A DNA stretch of 13,249 bases from Motiliproteus sp036960405 (GTDB lineage: Bacteria > Pseudomonadota > Gammaproteobacteria > Pseudomonadales > Balneatricaceae), in contig JBALWS010000118.1 of NCBI GenBank assembly GCA_036960405.1, positions 1 to 13,249 on the forward strand, given 5' to 3'. Shown here piece by piece: positions 1-5,977 of the stretch (positions within the stretch are counted from its first letter, which is position 1; each line of letters begins with the position of its first letter). Below the pieces are notes generated by a model, which was given only the letters and a program-made list of their open reading frames with translations, was not told where the DNA came from and ran no database searches. Made by a program: the position numbers and the translations under genes.

Positions 1-2
1 CC

Positions 3-683
3 GTTGGCGAAGCTGGCGTGATCGATTTCGACGATGGATCCAAGACCGAAAACACCCGCGTCTCCTACCCGATTCATCACATCGACAACATTGTCAAGCC
101 AGTATCCAAAGCCGGTCACGCGACCAAGGTGATTTTCCTGACTGCCGATGCGTTCGGCGTATTACCGCCGGTATCGAAACTCACGCCTGAGCAAACTCGC
201 TATTATTTCCTGTCCGGCTTTACTTCCAAGCTGGCCGGTACTGAACGTGGTATCACCGAGCCGACCCCAACTTTCTCTTCTTGCTTCGGCGCAGCCTTTT
301 TAAGCCTGCACCCTACCCAGTATGCAGAAGTATTGACCAAGCGAATGAACGCCTCAGGCGCCCAGGCTTACTTGGTTAACACCGGCTGGAACGGTACCGG
401 CAAGCGCATCTCGATCAAAGATACTCGCGCTATCATCGATGCGATCCTTGACGGTTCGATCGAGAACGCCGAGTTTAAGCAACTGCCCTACTTTAATCTG
501 ACAGTGCCTCAGGCGCTGCACGATTGCGATAGTGGTATCCTTAACCCACAAGATACCTATAGCGAACAGTCTGTTTGGGAATCTAAGGCTAAGAACTTGG
601 CAGCGATGTTTGTCGATAACTTCGAGCGTTTCACCGACACTCCAGAAGGTGAAGTACTAGTTGAGGCCGGCCCCAAGCTGTAA
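3..683 (+). CDS. pckA: Phosphoenolpyruvate carboxykinase (ATP), C-terminal part
   Basis: This enzyme converts oxaloacetate and ATP to phosphoenolpyruvate, CO2 and ADP in the cytosol, the first committed step of gluconeogenesis from TCA intermediates. About 226 C-terminal codons are present, so over half of the usual 510-540-residue protein, including the P-loop, lies left of the window. Visible family signatures are the FDDGSKTENTRVSYPI block at the left edge, then TERGITEPTPTFSSCFG, and NTGWNGTGKRISIKDTRAII, which belongs to the nucleotide-binding and lid region. The reading frame enters at base 3 and runs to TAA at 681-683. A strong terminator follows 25 bp later, so this is the end of a transcription unit. 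It fits the glyoxylate-shunt genes further right functionally. Confidence 0.97.
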   Translation, partial: VGEAGVIDFDDGSKTENTRVSYPIHHIDNIVKPVSKAGHATKVIFLTADAFGVLPPVSKLTPEQTRYYFLSGFTSKLAGTERGITEPTPTFSSCFGAAFLSLHPTQYAEVLTKRMNASGAQAYLVNTGWNGTGKRISIKDTRAIIDAILDGSIENAEFKQLPYFNLTVPQALHDCDSGILNPQDTYSEQSVWESKAKNLAAMFVDNFERFTDTPEGEVLVEAGPKL

Positions 684-704
684 GCCTTTAGCAGTGCGAC
701 TATC

Positions 705-730
705 AAAGCCCGGCAACGCCGGGTTTTTTT
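705..730 (+). terminator. Intrinsic terminator of pckA
   Basis: A perfect 6-bp GC stem (CCCGGC 709-714, GCCGGG 718-723) with an AAC loop is followed by seven T residues (724-730). It is preceded by AAAG, which can extend the stem into the T tract. It lies 25 bp after the pckA stop codon. Confidence 0.92.
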
Positions 731-769
731 ATGCCCTGAAAACCTCCTAAGCATTAACCTTAAGTCGCG

Positions 770-798
770 TTAGGCACCATCCTAGTCAACGCTATACT
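770..798 (+). promoter_or_regulatory. Possible sigma70 promoter of the ECHDC3-like gene
   Basis: A good -10 hexamer TATACT (793-798) lies 17 bp after a poor -35 candidate TTAGGC (770-775). It is downstream of the pckA terminator and 35 bp upstream of the next start codon, where a promoter is needed. The weak -35 keeps confidence low. Confidence 0.4.
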
Positions 799-833
799 CC
801 GTCATCCATTCATCAAAATCGAAGGCTTGAGCA

Positions 834-1619
834 ATGACAGCTACTATCGAACCACTTGTTGCCAGACACCACCAACAGGGCGTCACGACACTGACTCTAT
901 TGCGCGCTGAGGCCTACAACGCACTGTCTGATGAACTAATAAACGACCTGACCCTAGCGTTTGAAGCGATTGCAGAGGACGCTGAAACCCGCGTCGTGAT
1001 TCTACGTGGGAGTGGCCGTGGATTTTGCGCTGGCCACGATCTGAAACAATTAGCTCAAGACGACGATGCTGCCCGACAACAACAAACCTTCGATCGTTGT
1101 TCAAGATTGATGCAAACCATCAATCAACTGCCGCAACCTGTGATCGCAGAAGTCCATGGCATCGCCACAGCAGCGGGCTGCCAGTTGGTCGCTAGTTGCG
1201 ATCTAGCGGTGGCCGAACAGGGCGCACGTTTTGCCACACCGGGGGTCAATATCGGTCTGTTTTGCTCGACCCCAATGGTGGCACTGAGCCGAACGGTAGC
1301 GCAAAAACACGCGATGGAGATGCTGCTACTTGGCGAGATGGTCAGCGCGCAGCGCGCCTACGAAATGGGCTTGGTGAACCGCGTCGTCGAAACTGAGAAG
1401 CTCGAGCAAGAGGTACTCAATATGGCACACAATATCGCGGCCAAGTCAGGCAACTGCGTCCGGACCGGTAAGCAAGCGTTCTACCGACAATTAAACCAGC
1501 CTCTGGCTGCCGCCTACGCCGACTGCTCCGAAGTGATGGGGTGCAACATCCAACACCCCGATGCCGTCGAAGGCATCGATGCTTTTCTGCACAAGCGCAC
1601 CGCCAAATGGACCAGCTAA
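834..1619 (+). CDS. Enoyl-CoA hydratase/isomerase-family protein, ECHDC3-like
   Basis: A 261-residue crotonase-fold protein, normal length for the family. The oxyanion-hole segments are visible as GFCAGHDL (64-70) and GIATAAGCQL (109-118). The two glutamates that catalyse hydration in classical enoyl-CoA hydratases are absent: Q117 stands at the first site (AAGCQL instead of GGCEL) and G137 at the second (ATPGVNIG instead of GxPEI). The block AAGCQLVASCDLAVA and the FATPGVNIGLFCSTP stretch match the ECHDC3 branch, whose chemistry is not settled. It probably binds an acyl-CoA thioester, but hydratase activity should not be assumed. ATG 834 has AAGG eight bases upstream. It stands alone between the pckA terminator and a convergent small gene that overlaps its stop codon. 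Confidence 0.9.
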   Translation: MTATIEPLVARHHQQGVTTLTLLRAEAYNALSDELINDLTLAFEAIAEDAETRVVILRGSGRGFCAGHDLKQLAQDDDAARQQQTFDRCSRLMQTINQLPQPVIAEVHGIATAAGCQLVASCDLAVAEQGARFATPGVNIGLFCSTPMVALSRTVAQKHAMEMLLLGEMVSAQRAYEMGLVNRVVETEKLEQEVLNMAHNIAAKSGNCVRTGKQAFYRQLNQPLAAAYADCSEVMGCNIQHPDAVEGIDAFLHKRTAKWTS

Positions 1620-1852
1620 AAGGTAACCGTGATTCGATGCAGCACCCTGATCCGATTAAACCCGATCAATTGCGCCAACTCTGATGCGCGAGCCAGGTTT
1701 TCAAATACACAAGCCTGGCCCTCGCAGGTAAAGGGCAGCAACGCATCGTCATCATCACGCAGTAGCATCAACCAGCCTTGCTGCATCGGCTCGAACACCA
1801 CCTCTTTTAACGCGCCGATCCGTCGACCAACGCAAACTTCACTAAACTCCAC
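1616..1852 (-). CDS. Small hypothetical protein (DUF6482-like appearance)
   Basis: A 78-residue protein starting at GTG 1852, with GAGG seven bases upstream. An in-frame stop lies a short way further upstream and no better start is available. It fills the otherwise empty gap between two plus-strand genes, and its TAG (1616-1618) overlaps the TAA of the ECHDC3-like gene tail to tail. The pattern is WLMLLRDDDDALLPFTCEGQ, then FENLARASELAQLIGF, then a short basic strand. This resembles, from memory only, the small Pseudomonas-type DUF6482 proteins: a beta-strand pair, then an 'A..L..LG' helix, then a strand. No catalytic residues, signal peptide or membrane segment are visible. The plus-strand frame over the same bases has an unnatural, serine- and arginine-rich composition, so the minus strand is preferred. 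Confidence 0.55.
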   Translation of the reverse strand: MEFSEVCVGRRIGALKEVVFEPMQQGWLMLLRDDDDALLPFTCEGQACVFENLARASELAQLIGFNRIRVLHRITVTF

Positions 1853-1882
1853 GCCAACACCTCGCTCAGAGGCAATCGTTAT

Positions 1883-1906
1883 TTACGGAATCGCTCATAG
1901 CCGTAA
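1883..1906. repeat. Inverted repeat TTACGG-N12-CCGTAA
   Basis: Perfect 6-bp half-sites (1883-1888 and 1901-1906) are separated by 12 bp. They lie in the divergent gap between the small minus-strand gene and the flavin-reductase-like gene, so they could be an operator or a leader hairpin. Nothing else supports a function. Confidence 0.3.
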
Positions 1907-2038
1907 GCCTCCCGAATTTGGTTTGATTACAAGCCATAAATCGGCTCGGTTAAGCATAGCAGCCAGGGCATTAAGCACTGAAAACACCGCGCCATACCGG
2001 TATGATGCTGGAAAAAGTTTCATGCGAGGATGATGCCT

Positions 2039-2653
2039 GTGAATATCGATCTTAAGACACTTTCGGCTAGCGAGGTTTACTTCAGCATGATTCAAACGCT
2101 GGTACCTCGCCCCATCGCTTGGGTATTATCTGAGCATGCAGATGGCCGGTATAACCTGGCCCCATTCTCTTATTTCACCGCTGTGTCGAGCTCACCACCG
2201 TTGGTGATGATCTCGGTCGGAAAGAAACCCGATGGCAGTGATAAAGATACTCACGCCAACATTGAGGCCAGAAGTCATTTTGTTATCCATATCCCGAGTC
2301 GTGAGCAGCTAGAGGTGATGAACCAAAGCTCTGCTACCCTGCCCGCAGAAATATCCGAAGTCGATGAATTAAATCTGGAAACAGTCAGTTTTGAAGGCTG
2401 CCCGCTGCCTCGATTAAAACAGGCAAAAATCGCCTACGGCTGCGAATGCCATGAAATCCATCCGATCGGCGACACCCCACAGGCGATGATTATTGGGCGC
2501 GTTAATCAAATCTATATCGATGACAGCGTGGTCAACATCGATCCAAAAGGTCGATTCAAAATTGACACGACTAAGCTGGATCCTGTTGCCCGTCTTGGCG
2601 CGTCAGAATACTTGGCAGGTGGTGAGATAATAAAACTGGGGCGGCCGCGATGA
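2039..2653 (+). CDS. Flavin reductase-like FMN-binding protein (DIM6/NTAB family)
   Basis: A roughly 205-residue single-domain split-barrel flavoprotein. RPIAWVLSEHADGRYNLAPFSYF and the following SSSPPLVMISVG form the FMN-binding barrel strands typical of flavin-reductase-like proteins. The C-terminal DPVARLGASEYLAGG segment is also characteristic. Such proteins bind FMN and either supply reduced flavin to a partner oxygenase or act as stand-alone oxidoreductases. No partner is encoded nearby, so the substrate is unknown. ATGs at 2030 and 2033 are in frame, but the AGGA at 2027-2030 is 8 bases before GTG 2039 and touches or overlaps the ATGs, so GTG 2039 (MNIDLKTLSAS...) is the better start. 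No hairpin-plus-T-run terminator is evident downstream. Confidence 0.88.
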   Translation: MNIDLKTLSASEVYFSMIQTLVPRPIAWVLSEHADGRYNLAPFSYFTAVSSSPPLVMISVGKKPDGSDKDTHANIEARSHFVIHIPSREQLEVMNQSSATLPAEISEVDELNLETVSFEGCPLPRLKQAKIAYGCECHEIHPIGDTPQAMIIGRVNQIYIDDSVVNIDPKGRFKIDTTKLDPVARLGASEYLAGGEIIKLGRPR

Positions 2654-2782
2654 TAGAACAACCCCGCGCTTGGTAGAGCGAGCAAGCCGCAACCATCCAA
2701 CGGTCAGGTAGCGGCTGGACCCTGAAAAAATTTCAGCCTGTAATGATCCTACGCGCCCGGATTAGCCAGCAAACAAGCCAGC

Positions 2783-3016
2783 TTAATGGCTAACATCGGC
2801 AAGAATAGCGGTTCTGAAAGTACTCAGCAGATTGCCAATCTGCTCCCCTTCAACACCATCGACATAGCCATGCTGCGCTATCGATAGCCGAAGTTCATCA
2901 AGCTCACGGTCCAACTCGCTCAGGCTATATTCCTGTTCAAGCACCTGTCCACGCAGTCGTTGTAATCGATAGAGGACTTGCTGATAGCCCTGTGGCTCCC
3001 TGCCTAACTGCGTCAC
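2783..3016 (-). CDS. Small hypothetical protein, helical
   Basis: A 77-residue, highly charged and probably fully alpha-helical protein. YRLQRLRGQVLEQEYSL followed by ELDRELDELRL has heptad-like leucine spacing, suggesting a short coiled coil; the C-terminal EGEQIGNLLSTFRTAIL looks like a further helix. No cysteine pair, signal or membrane segment is seen. The frame is open to TTG 3049, but GTG 3016 has GGAAGGA nine bases upstream. The likely promoter would also place the transcript start near 3046, making TTG 3049 unusable. It is isolated: its own promoter lies upstream and the minus-strand terminator at 3123-3146 separates it from the previous gene. Function not recognised. Confidence 0.6.
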   Translation of the reverse strand: MTQLGREPQGYQQVLYRLQRLRGQVLEQEYSLSELDRELDELRLSIAQHGYVDGVEGEQIGNLLSTFRTAILADVSH

Positions 3017-3030
3017 GTTTTGGCTTCCTT

Positions 3031-3044
3031 CCGGAACATTCCGG
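3031..3044. promoter_or_regulatory. Possible operator, palindrome CCGGAA-CA-TTCCGG
   Basis: A perfect 6-bp dyad with a 2-bp centre lies between the predicted -10 box (3054-3059) and the start codon (3016) of the small helical protein, covering the expected transcription start. It could be a repressor site or an mRNA hairpin close to the ribosome binding site. Confidence 0.35.
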
Positions 3045-3053
3045 CTCAAAATA

Positions 3054-3083
3054 AGTATACGAATTCTGCCATATTGATGACAT
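3054..3083 (-). promoter_or_regulatory. Possible promoter of the small helical protein gene
   Basis: On the minus strand, ATGTCA (3083-3078; 4 of 6 matches to the -35 consensus), an 18-bp spacer and TATACT (3059-3054; 5 of 6 matches to -10) give a leader of about 30 bases before GTG 3016. The AT-rich context is consistent. Confidence 0.45.
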
Positions 3084-3122
3084 TTATCAAATAGTCAGTT
3101 TTCCTATATTAAACAATAAGAC

Positions 3123-3146
3123 AAAAAAAACCCTGCAAGAGCAGGG
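3123..3146 (-). terminator. Intrinsic terminator after the aceA remnant
   Basis: On the minus strand, CCCTGC, loop TCTT, GCAGGG is followed by eight T residues (3130-3123). The stem is perfect and there is no T run in the other direction, so it acts on minus-strand transcripts coming from the ADP-ribosyltransferase-like gene. It may originally have been the terminator of the lost second aceA copy. Confidence 0.9.
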
Positions 3147-3172
3147 CAAAAGAGGGTATATCTGAGAATCAC

Positions 3173-3201
3173 AGGCTGACTGGGGGATTAGCAGCCAGCC
3201 T
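3173..3201 (-). repeat. Hairpin in the 3' untranslated region
   Basis: In minus-strand RNA, AGGCUGGCUG and CAGUCAGCCU pair over 10 bp with a single G-U wobble and a 9-base loop. No T run follows. It lies between the aceA remnant and the terminator at 3123-3146 and could protect the 3' end of the mRNA or be a relic. Confidence 0.45.
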
Positions 3202-3218
3202 GCTTATGGCCCGGTTTT

Positions 3219-3323
3219 TTAGCCGAACTGATTCATAGTGTTATCTTTACCAGTAGCCTTACGTGCCGCTTCACCGGCGAAGGATTCCTTGTGATTATCG
3301 CCCATGCCGGAATCCGGAGAGCA
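3219..3323 (-). pseudogene. Remnant of a second isocitrate lyase: C-terminal tail only
   Basis: Translated on the minus strand to TAA 3221-3219, this stretch matches the last residues of the intact AceA encoded at 4147-5745. Over the final 28 residues, from MGDNHKESFAGE here and MGDDHKEYFAGE in AceA to the shared NQFG end, 20 are identical. Upstream, similarity fades within about six residues (CSPDSG), just before the TAG of the ADP-ribosyltransferase-like gene at 3329-3327. No start codon with a ribosome binding site serves it. The remnant is in the same frame as the upstream gene's stop codon. Differences in many codons mean it is an old or foreign copy, not a recent duplication. The body of the enzyme, including the catalytic cysteine region, is gone. 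Confidence 0.8.
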
Positions 3324-3326
3324 AAC

Positions 3327-3881
3327 CTAATCCGTCAGCACACGCAGATAGCCAGGATCGAGATCCTGATCGATATACGCCATGCCCAATTTAGTCAGAT
3401 ACTCCATCCGATCCACTCGGGCAGGATCAAGCTCGGGGAAGACTAAGTCGGAACGACGGTATAACGTCACTAAATGCTCAAATACAGCATCGTTGTTGAG
3501 TGCTGCAGCGCCAACATCGGGCTTAACCTTCTGCCGCAGTGCCTCGGGTAGGTCCAGAGCCAGTACGACCGGCTGCTCGTCGCCTTCAAAGCGAACGCTA
3601 CGATCGCGTATACAGCGCTGCGCCCAATAAAAAGCCAACTCTCGACTCTGGGTCACAAACACCGGCTCTTTAGTTTGCTTGAACGCCTTGTCACCGATAG
3701 TCGCCATGGTATTACGCGTCGCCTGTTGCAACGCCTGATCACCAGACCCTTTAAGCCCCTGCTGCATGATCGAATCCAACAACGCCGAGGATGTACCGTG
3801 GTACCAGGTCTCACCAGTGGCGAATCCGGCCTCGCTCAACAGGGTTGAAGCATCCTGTAGATACGTGGGAACTTGAGTCAT
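3327..3881 (-). CDS. ADP-ribosyltransferase-fold-like protein of unknown function
   Basis: A 184-residue soluble protein. The N-terminal motif WYHGTSSALLDSIMQQGL (26-43) has the 'H-G-T then helix then GL' form seen in the ADP-ribosyltransferase superfamily, including KptA-type tRNA 2'-phosphotransferases and DarT-like enzymes. PVFVTQSRELAFYWAQR (73-89) resembles the second core motif, with T77 and Y85 as candidate residues. E135 in AVFEHL could serve as the third catalytic position. This would give an H28-Y85-E135-type triad, which is inference from motif shape. ATG 3881 is chosen over an ATG ten codons upstream because GAGG lies seven bases before it. No antitoxin-like or macrodomain gene is adjacent. 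A dyad upstream suggests dedicated control, and the gene runs directly into an aceA tail remnant. Alternatively it is simply an uncharacterised conserved protein. Confidence 0.7.
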   Translation of the reverse strand: MTQVPTYLQDASTLLSEAGFATGETWYHGTSSALLDSIMQQGLKGSGDQALQQATRNTMATIGDKAFKQTKEPVFVTQSRELAFYWAQRCIRDRSVRFEGDEQPVVLALDLPEALRQKVKPDVGAAALNNDAVFEHLVTLYRRSDLVFPELDPARVDRMEYLTKLGMAYIDQDLDPGYLRVLTD

Positions 3882-3925
3882 AACGGCACCTCGATGATTC
3901 AGATCAGACAAAATTATTAACCGAC

Positions 3926-3945
3926 CGGGGAATGTACAAACCCCG
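3926..3945. promoter_or_regulatory. 20-bp dyad, likely operator of the ADP-ribosyltransferase-like gene
   Basis: CGGGGAATGTACAAACCCCG is symmetric at 16 of 20 positions: CGGGG arms, a TGTACA centre, and asymmetry only at two A/T positions on each side. It lies 45-64 bases upstream of ATG 3881. It overlaps a weak minus-strand promoter candidate (TTGTAC 3939-3934, 17-bp spacer, TAATTT), as expected for a repressor site. Confidence 0.5.
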
Positions 3946-4017
3946 CCGTATTAGCGCAACCGGCACTGCGGTTACATCAAGACAACTGCTAATAGGGTTG
4001 CCATTAGCCGTTATCCT

Positions 4018-4038
4018 GAAGCTTTAAAGCTTTAAAGC
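4018..4038. repeat. Palindromic CTTTAAAG tandem repeat
   Basis: GCTTTAAAGCTTTAAAGC (4021-4038) is a perfect 18-bp palindrome made of two CTTTAAAG units, and a related TGAAGCT follows. It lies between the aceA terminator and the next minus-strand gene. Role unknown. Confidence 0.5.
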
Positions 4039-4047
4039 CTTGAAGCT

Positions 4048-4068
4048 AAAAAGCGACCCGGAGGCCGC
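4048..4068 (-). terminator. Intrinsic terminator of aceA
   Basis: On the minus strand, GCGGCC, tetraloop TCCG, GGTCGC (one G-T wobble) is followed by five T residues (4052-4048). It lies about 80 bases beyond the aceA stop codon and separates aceA from the ADP-ribosyltransferase-like gene. Confidence 0.75.
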
Positions 4069-4146
4069 CTTGGTCAACACTTCGCCGTTCCTGCGCATCC
4101 ATGCGCTCACGGCATACCGTTCATCCTGAACATAAAGCGATTTGGC

Positions 4147-5745
4147 TTAGCCGAACTGGTTGGAAGTGTTATTCGCACCGCCAGCTTTCAGAGCATTCTC
4201 ACCGGCAAAGTATTCTTTGTGGTCGTCACCCATGTCAGAACCTGACATGTTCTGGTGCTTAACACAGGCGATACCCTGACGGATCTCTTTGCGCTGTACG
4301 CCAGCTACGTAGCCCAGCATGCCTGCCTCGCCGAAGTACTCTTTGGCCAGGTTGTCAGTAGACAGGGCCGCAGTGTGGTAAGTCGGCAGAGTGATCAAGT
4401 GATGGAAGATGTTCGCTTCACGAGCGGAATCGGCCTGGAAAGTACGGATCTTGTCGTCGGCACGTGCAGACAGCTCAGACTCGTCGTACTCAGCGCTCAT
4501 CAGAGCAGCACGATCATAAGCAGAAACGTCTTCACCGGCTTCAACCATGGCATCGAATGCTTGTTGACGGAAGTTTAGAGTCCAGTTGAAAGAAGGCGAG
4601 TTGTTGTAAACCAGCTTCGCATCAGGAATCTCTTTACGCACTTCATTCATCATATCAGCGATGTCTTGAACGTTTGGCGTTGCAGTTTCGATCCACAGTA
4701 GGTCAGCACCCGCTTTGATCGCTTCGATACTGTCAAATACGCAACGCTCTGGACCGGTACCTTGACGGAATTGGTACAGACCAGAAGGCAGACGCTTAGG
4801 ACGAACCAGCTTGCCGTCACGGTTGAAGCAAACATCGCCTTCAGCCATGTCAGCCACATCGATCTCTTCAACGTCGAGGAAAGAGTTGTAACGATCGCCT
4901 TGATCGCCTGGCTCTTTAACAACAGCGATCTCTTTGGTCAGGCCTGCACCTTCAGAGTCGGTACGTGAAACGATAATACCGTTGTCGATACCCAACTCAA
5001 GGAAGGCGTAACGCAGCGCGCGGATCTTGTTATGGAAGTCGGCGTGAGGAACGGTGACTTTACCGTCCTGGTGGCCGCACTGCTTTTCGTCAGCAACCTG
5101 ATTTTCGATCTGCAGCGCACAAGCACCCGCCTCGATCATCTGCTTGGCCATCAGGTAAGTCGCTTCAGCGTTACCGAAACCAGCATCGATGTCGGCAACA
5201 ATTGGCACGATGTGAGTGACGTGGTTGTCGATTTGATCTTGAATTGAAGCTTCAGCAGCTTTGTCACCCGCTTCGCGAGCAGTATCTAGCGCGCGGAACA
5301 GACCGCCCAGCTCACGCGCATCGGCTTGACGCAAGAAGGTGTACAACTCTTCTACCAGACCGGCAACAGTCGTCTTCTCGTGCATCGACTGATCAGGCAG
5401 AGGACCGAAGTCCGAACGCAGGGCAGCAACCATCCAGCCAGACAGGTACAGGTACTTACGATCGGTTTTGCCACCGAAGTGCTTTTTGATAGCGATCAGC
5501 TTCTGCTGACCGATAAAACCGTGCCAGCAGCCCAAAGACTGGGTGTACTTGGTCTTATCGGCATCGAATGCTTCCATGTCAGCACGCATGATGTTGGCAG
5601 TGTACTGAGCGATCTCCAGACCCGTTTTGAATTTGTTCTGAGCACGCATGCGAGCGGCTGACTCTGGGTTAATCGTATCCCAAGGGCTGCCAGCAGCATT
5701 TTTAGCGGATGCAATTGAGTCGATGTCTTTATTGATTTCTGACAT
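4147..5745 (-). CDS. aceA: Isocitrate lyase (long, Pseudomonas-type)
   Basis: Cleaves isocitrate to glyoxylate and succinate, the first step of the glyoxylate shunt, allowing growth on acetate and fatty acids. The 532-residue length fits the long gammaproteobacterial form rather than the 430-residue E. coli form. Visible signatures are WQ-like substrate-region GCWHGF, the metal-binding ADIDAGFGN, and the catalytic loop KQCGHQ (about 221-226) with the active-site cysteine at about 223; the family consensus there is KKCGH, so the Lys to Gln change is a mild variation. The C-terminus ends in NQFG. ATG 5751 directly abuts AAGGA, whereas ATG 5745 is six bases from it, so 5745 (MSEINKDID...) is the start. 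It is divergent from a LysR gene, has its own promoter and terminator, and is monocistronic. Confidence 0.97.
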   Translation of the reverse strand: MSEINKDIDSIASAKNAAGSPWDTINPESAARMRAQNKFKTGLEIAQYTANIMRADMEAFDADKTKYTQSLGCWHGFIGQQKLIAIKKHFGGKTDRKYLYLSGWMVAALRSDFGPLPDQSMHEKTTVAGLVEELYTFLRQADARELGGLFRALDTAREAGDKAAEASIQDQIDNHVTHIVPIVADIDAGFGNAEATYLMAKQMIEAGACALQIENQVADEKQCGHQDGKVTVPHADFHNKIRALRYAFLELGIDNGIIVSRTDSEGAGLTKEIAVVKEPGDQGDRYNSFLDVEEIDVADMAEGDVCFNRDGKLVRPKRLPSGLYQFRQGTGPERCVFDSIEAIKAGADLLWIETATPNVQDIADMMNEVRKEIPDAKLVYNNSPSFNWTLNFRQQAFDAMVEAGEDVSAYDRAALMSAEYDESELSARADDKIRTFQADSAREANIFHHLITLPTYHTAALSTDNLAKEYFGEAGMLGYVAGVQRKEIRQGIACVKHQNMSGSDMGDDHKEYFAGENALKAGGANNTSNQFG

Positions 5746-5807
5746 GGTCATTCCTTCACAAAAGGTTGTTGTCGTATCAAAGTTCAGTTTGAATTTTTTG
5801 CTCTACT

Positions 5808-5821
5808 GCGTAGTGCTGAAA
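5808..5821. promoter_or_regulatory. Weak copy of the lysR/glcB leader motif in the aceA leader
   Basis: GCGTAGTGCTGAAA resembles the reverse complement (CTRCAGYGCTRCAR) of the motif in the lysR and glcB leaders, matching about 10 of 14 degenerate positions. It lies 20-33 bases after the predicted aceA transcription start. On its own it would not be significant. Confidence 0.2.
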
Positions 5822-5847
5822 AGGACTATAACCGCAGCCGCAGCATA

Positions 5848-5876
5848 ATTAAAATAAATATTTTCCATACTTGCAA
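5848..5876 (-). promoter_or_regulatory. Promoter of aceA
   Basis: On the minus strand, TTGCAA (5876-5871; 4 of 6), a 17-bp AT-rich spacer and TTTAAT (5853-5848; 5 of 6) predict a start near 5841 and a leader of about 95 bases. The inverted repeat at 5880-5902 lies directly upstream of the -35, where an activator would bind. Confidence 0.6.
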
Positions 5877-5879
5877 TTC

Positions 5880-5902
5880 ACCAGACAAATAGTAGTCTTG
5901 GT
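5880..5902. promoter_or_regulatory. Possible LysR-type binding site upstream of aceA
   Basis: ACCAGAC (5880-5886) and GTCTTGGT (5895-5902) form an imperfect inverted repeat, with one inserted base in the second arm, around an AT-rich centre. It is in the aceA-lysR divergent region, centred about 50 bases before the predicted aceA start, a usual place for an activating or autoregulatory LysR site. Confidence 0.35.
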
Positions 5903-5950
5903 GCGTATATCGTTTAAATTACAACCAAGCTAGCGCTAAACGTAACGCCC

Positions 5951-5964
5951 CTGTAGCACTGCAG
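5951..5964. promoter_or_regulatory. Dyad motif CTGTAGCACTGCAG in the lysR leader
   Basis: This 14-bp element lies just before the lysR ribosome binding site. It is symmetric at 10 of 14 positions and matches the glcB-leader element (7042-7055) at 10 of 14 positions, with all four differences being transitions. A shared operator is the simplest reading. Confidence 0.4.
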
Positions 5965-5977
5965 CTGGAGCCCTTCC

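Noticed and set aside
1629..2033. 134-codon plus-strand open frame between the ECHDC3-like and flavin-reductase-like genes.
   Set aside because: Its serine- and arginine-rich composition is typical of a shadow; the minus-strand 78-residue gene over the same bases has a better ribosome binding site and more natural sequence.
2660..2735. tRNA-like look: CTTGGTAGAGCG resembles a D-arm.
   Set aside because: No TTCGAATCC-type T-loop, no acceptor stem and no plausible anticodon arm follow at the right spacing.
2722..2736. CTGAAA-AAA-TTTCAG palindrome as a terminator between converging genes.
   Set aside because: The stem is AT-rich and short, and no proper T tract follows on either strand.
3219..3305. 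Independent 28-residue peptide gene starting at ATG 3305 on the minus strand.
   Set aside because: No ribosome binding site precedes it, and its sequence is fully explained as the tail of isocitrate lyase.
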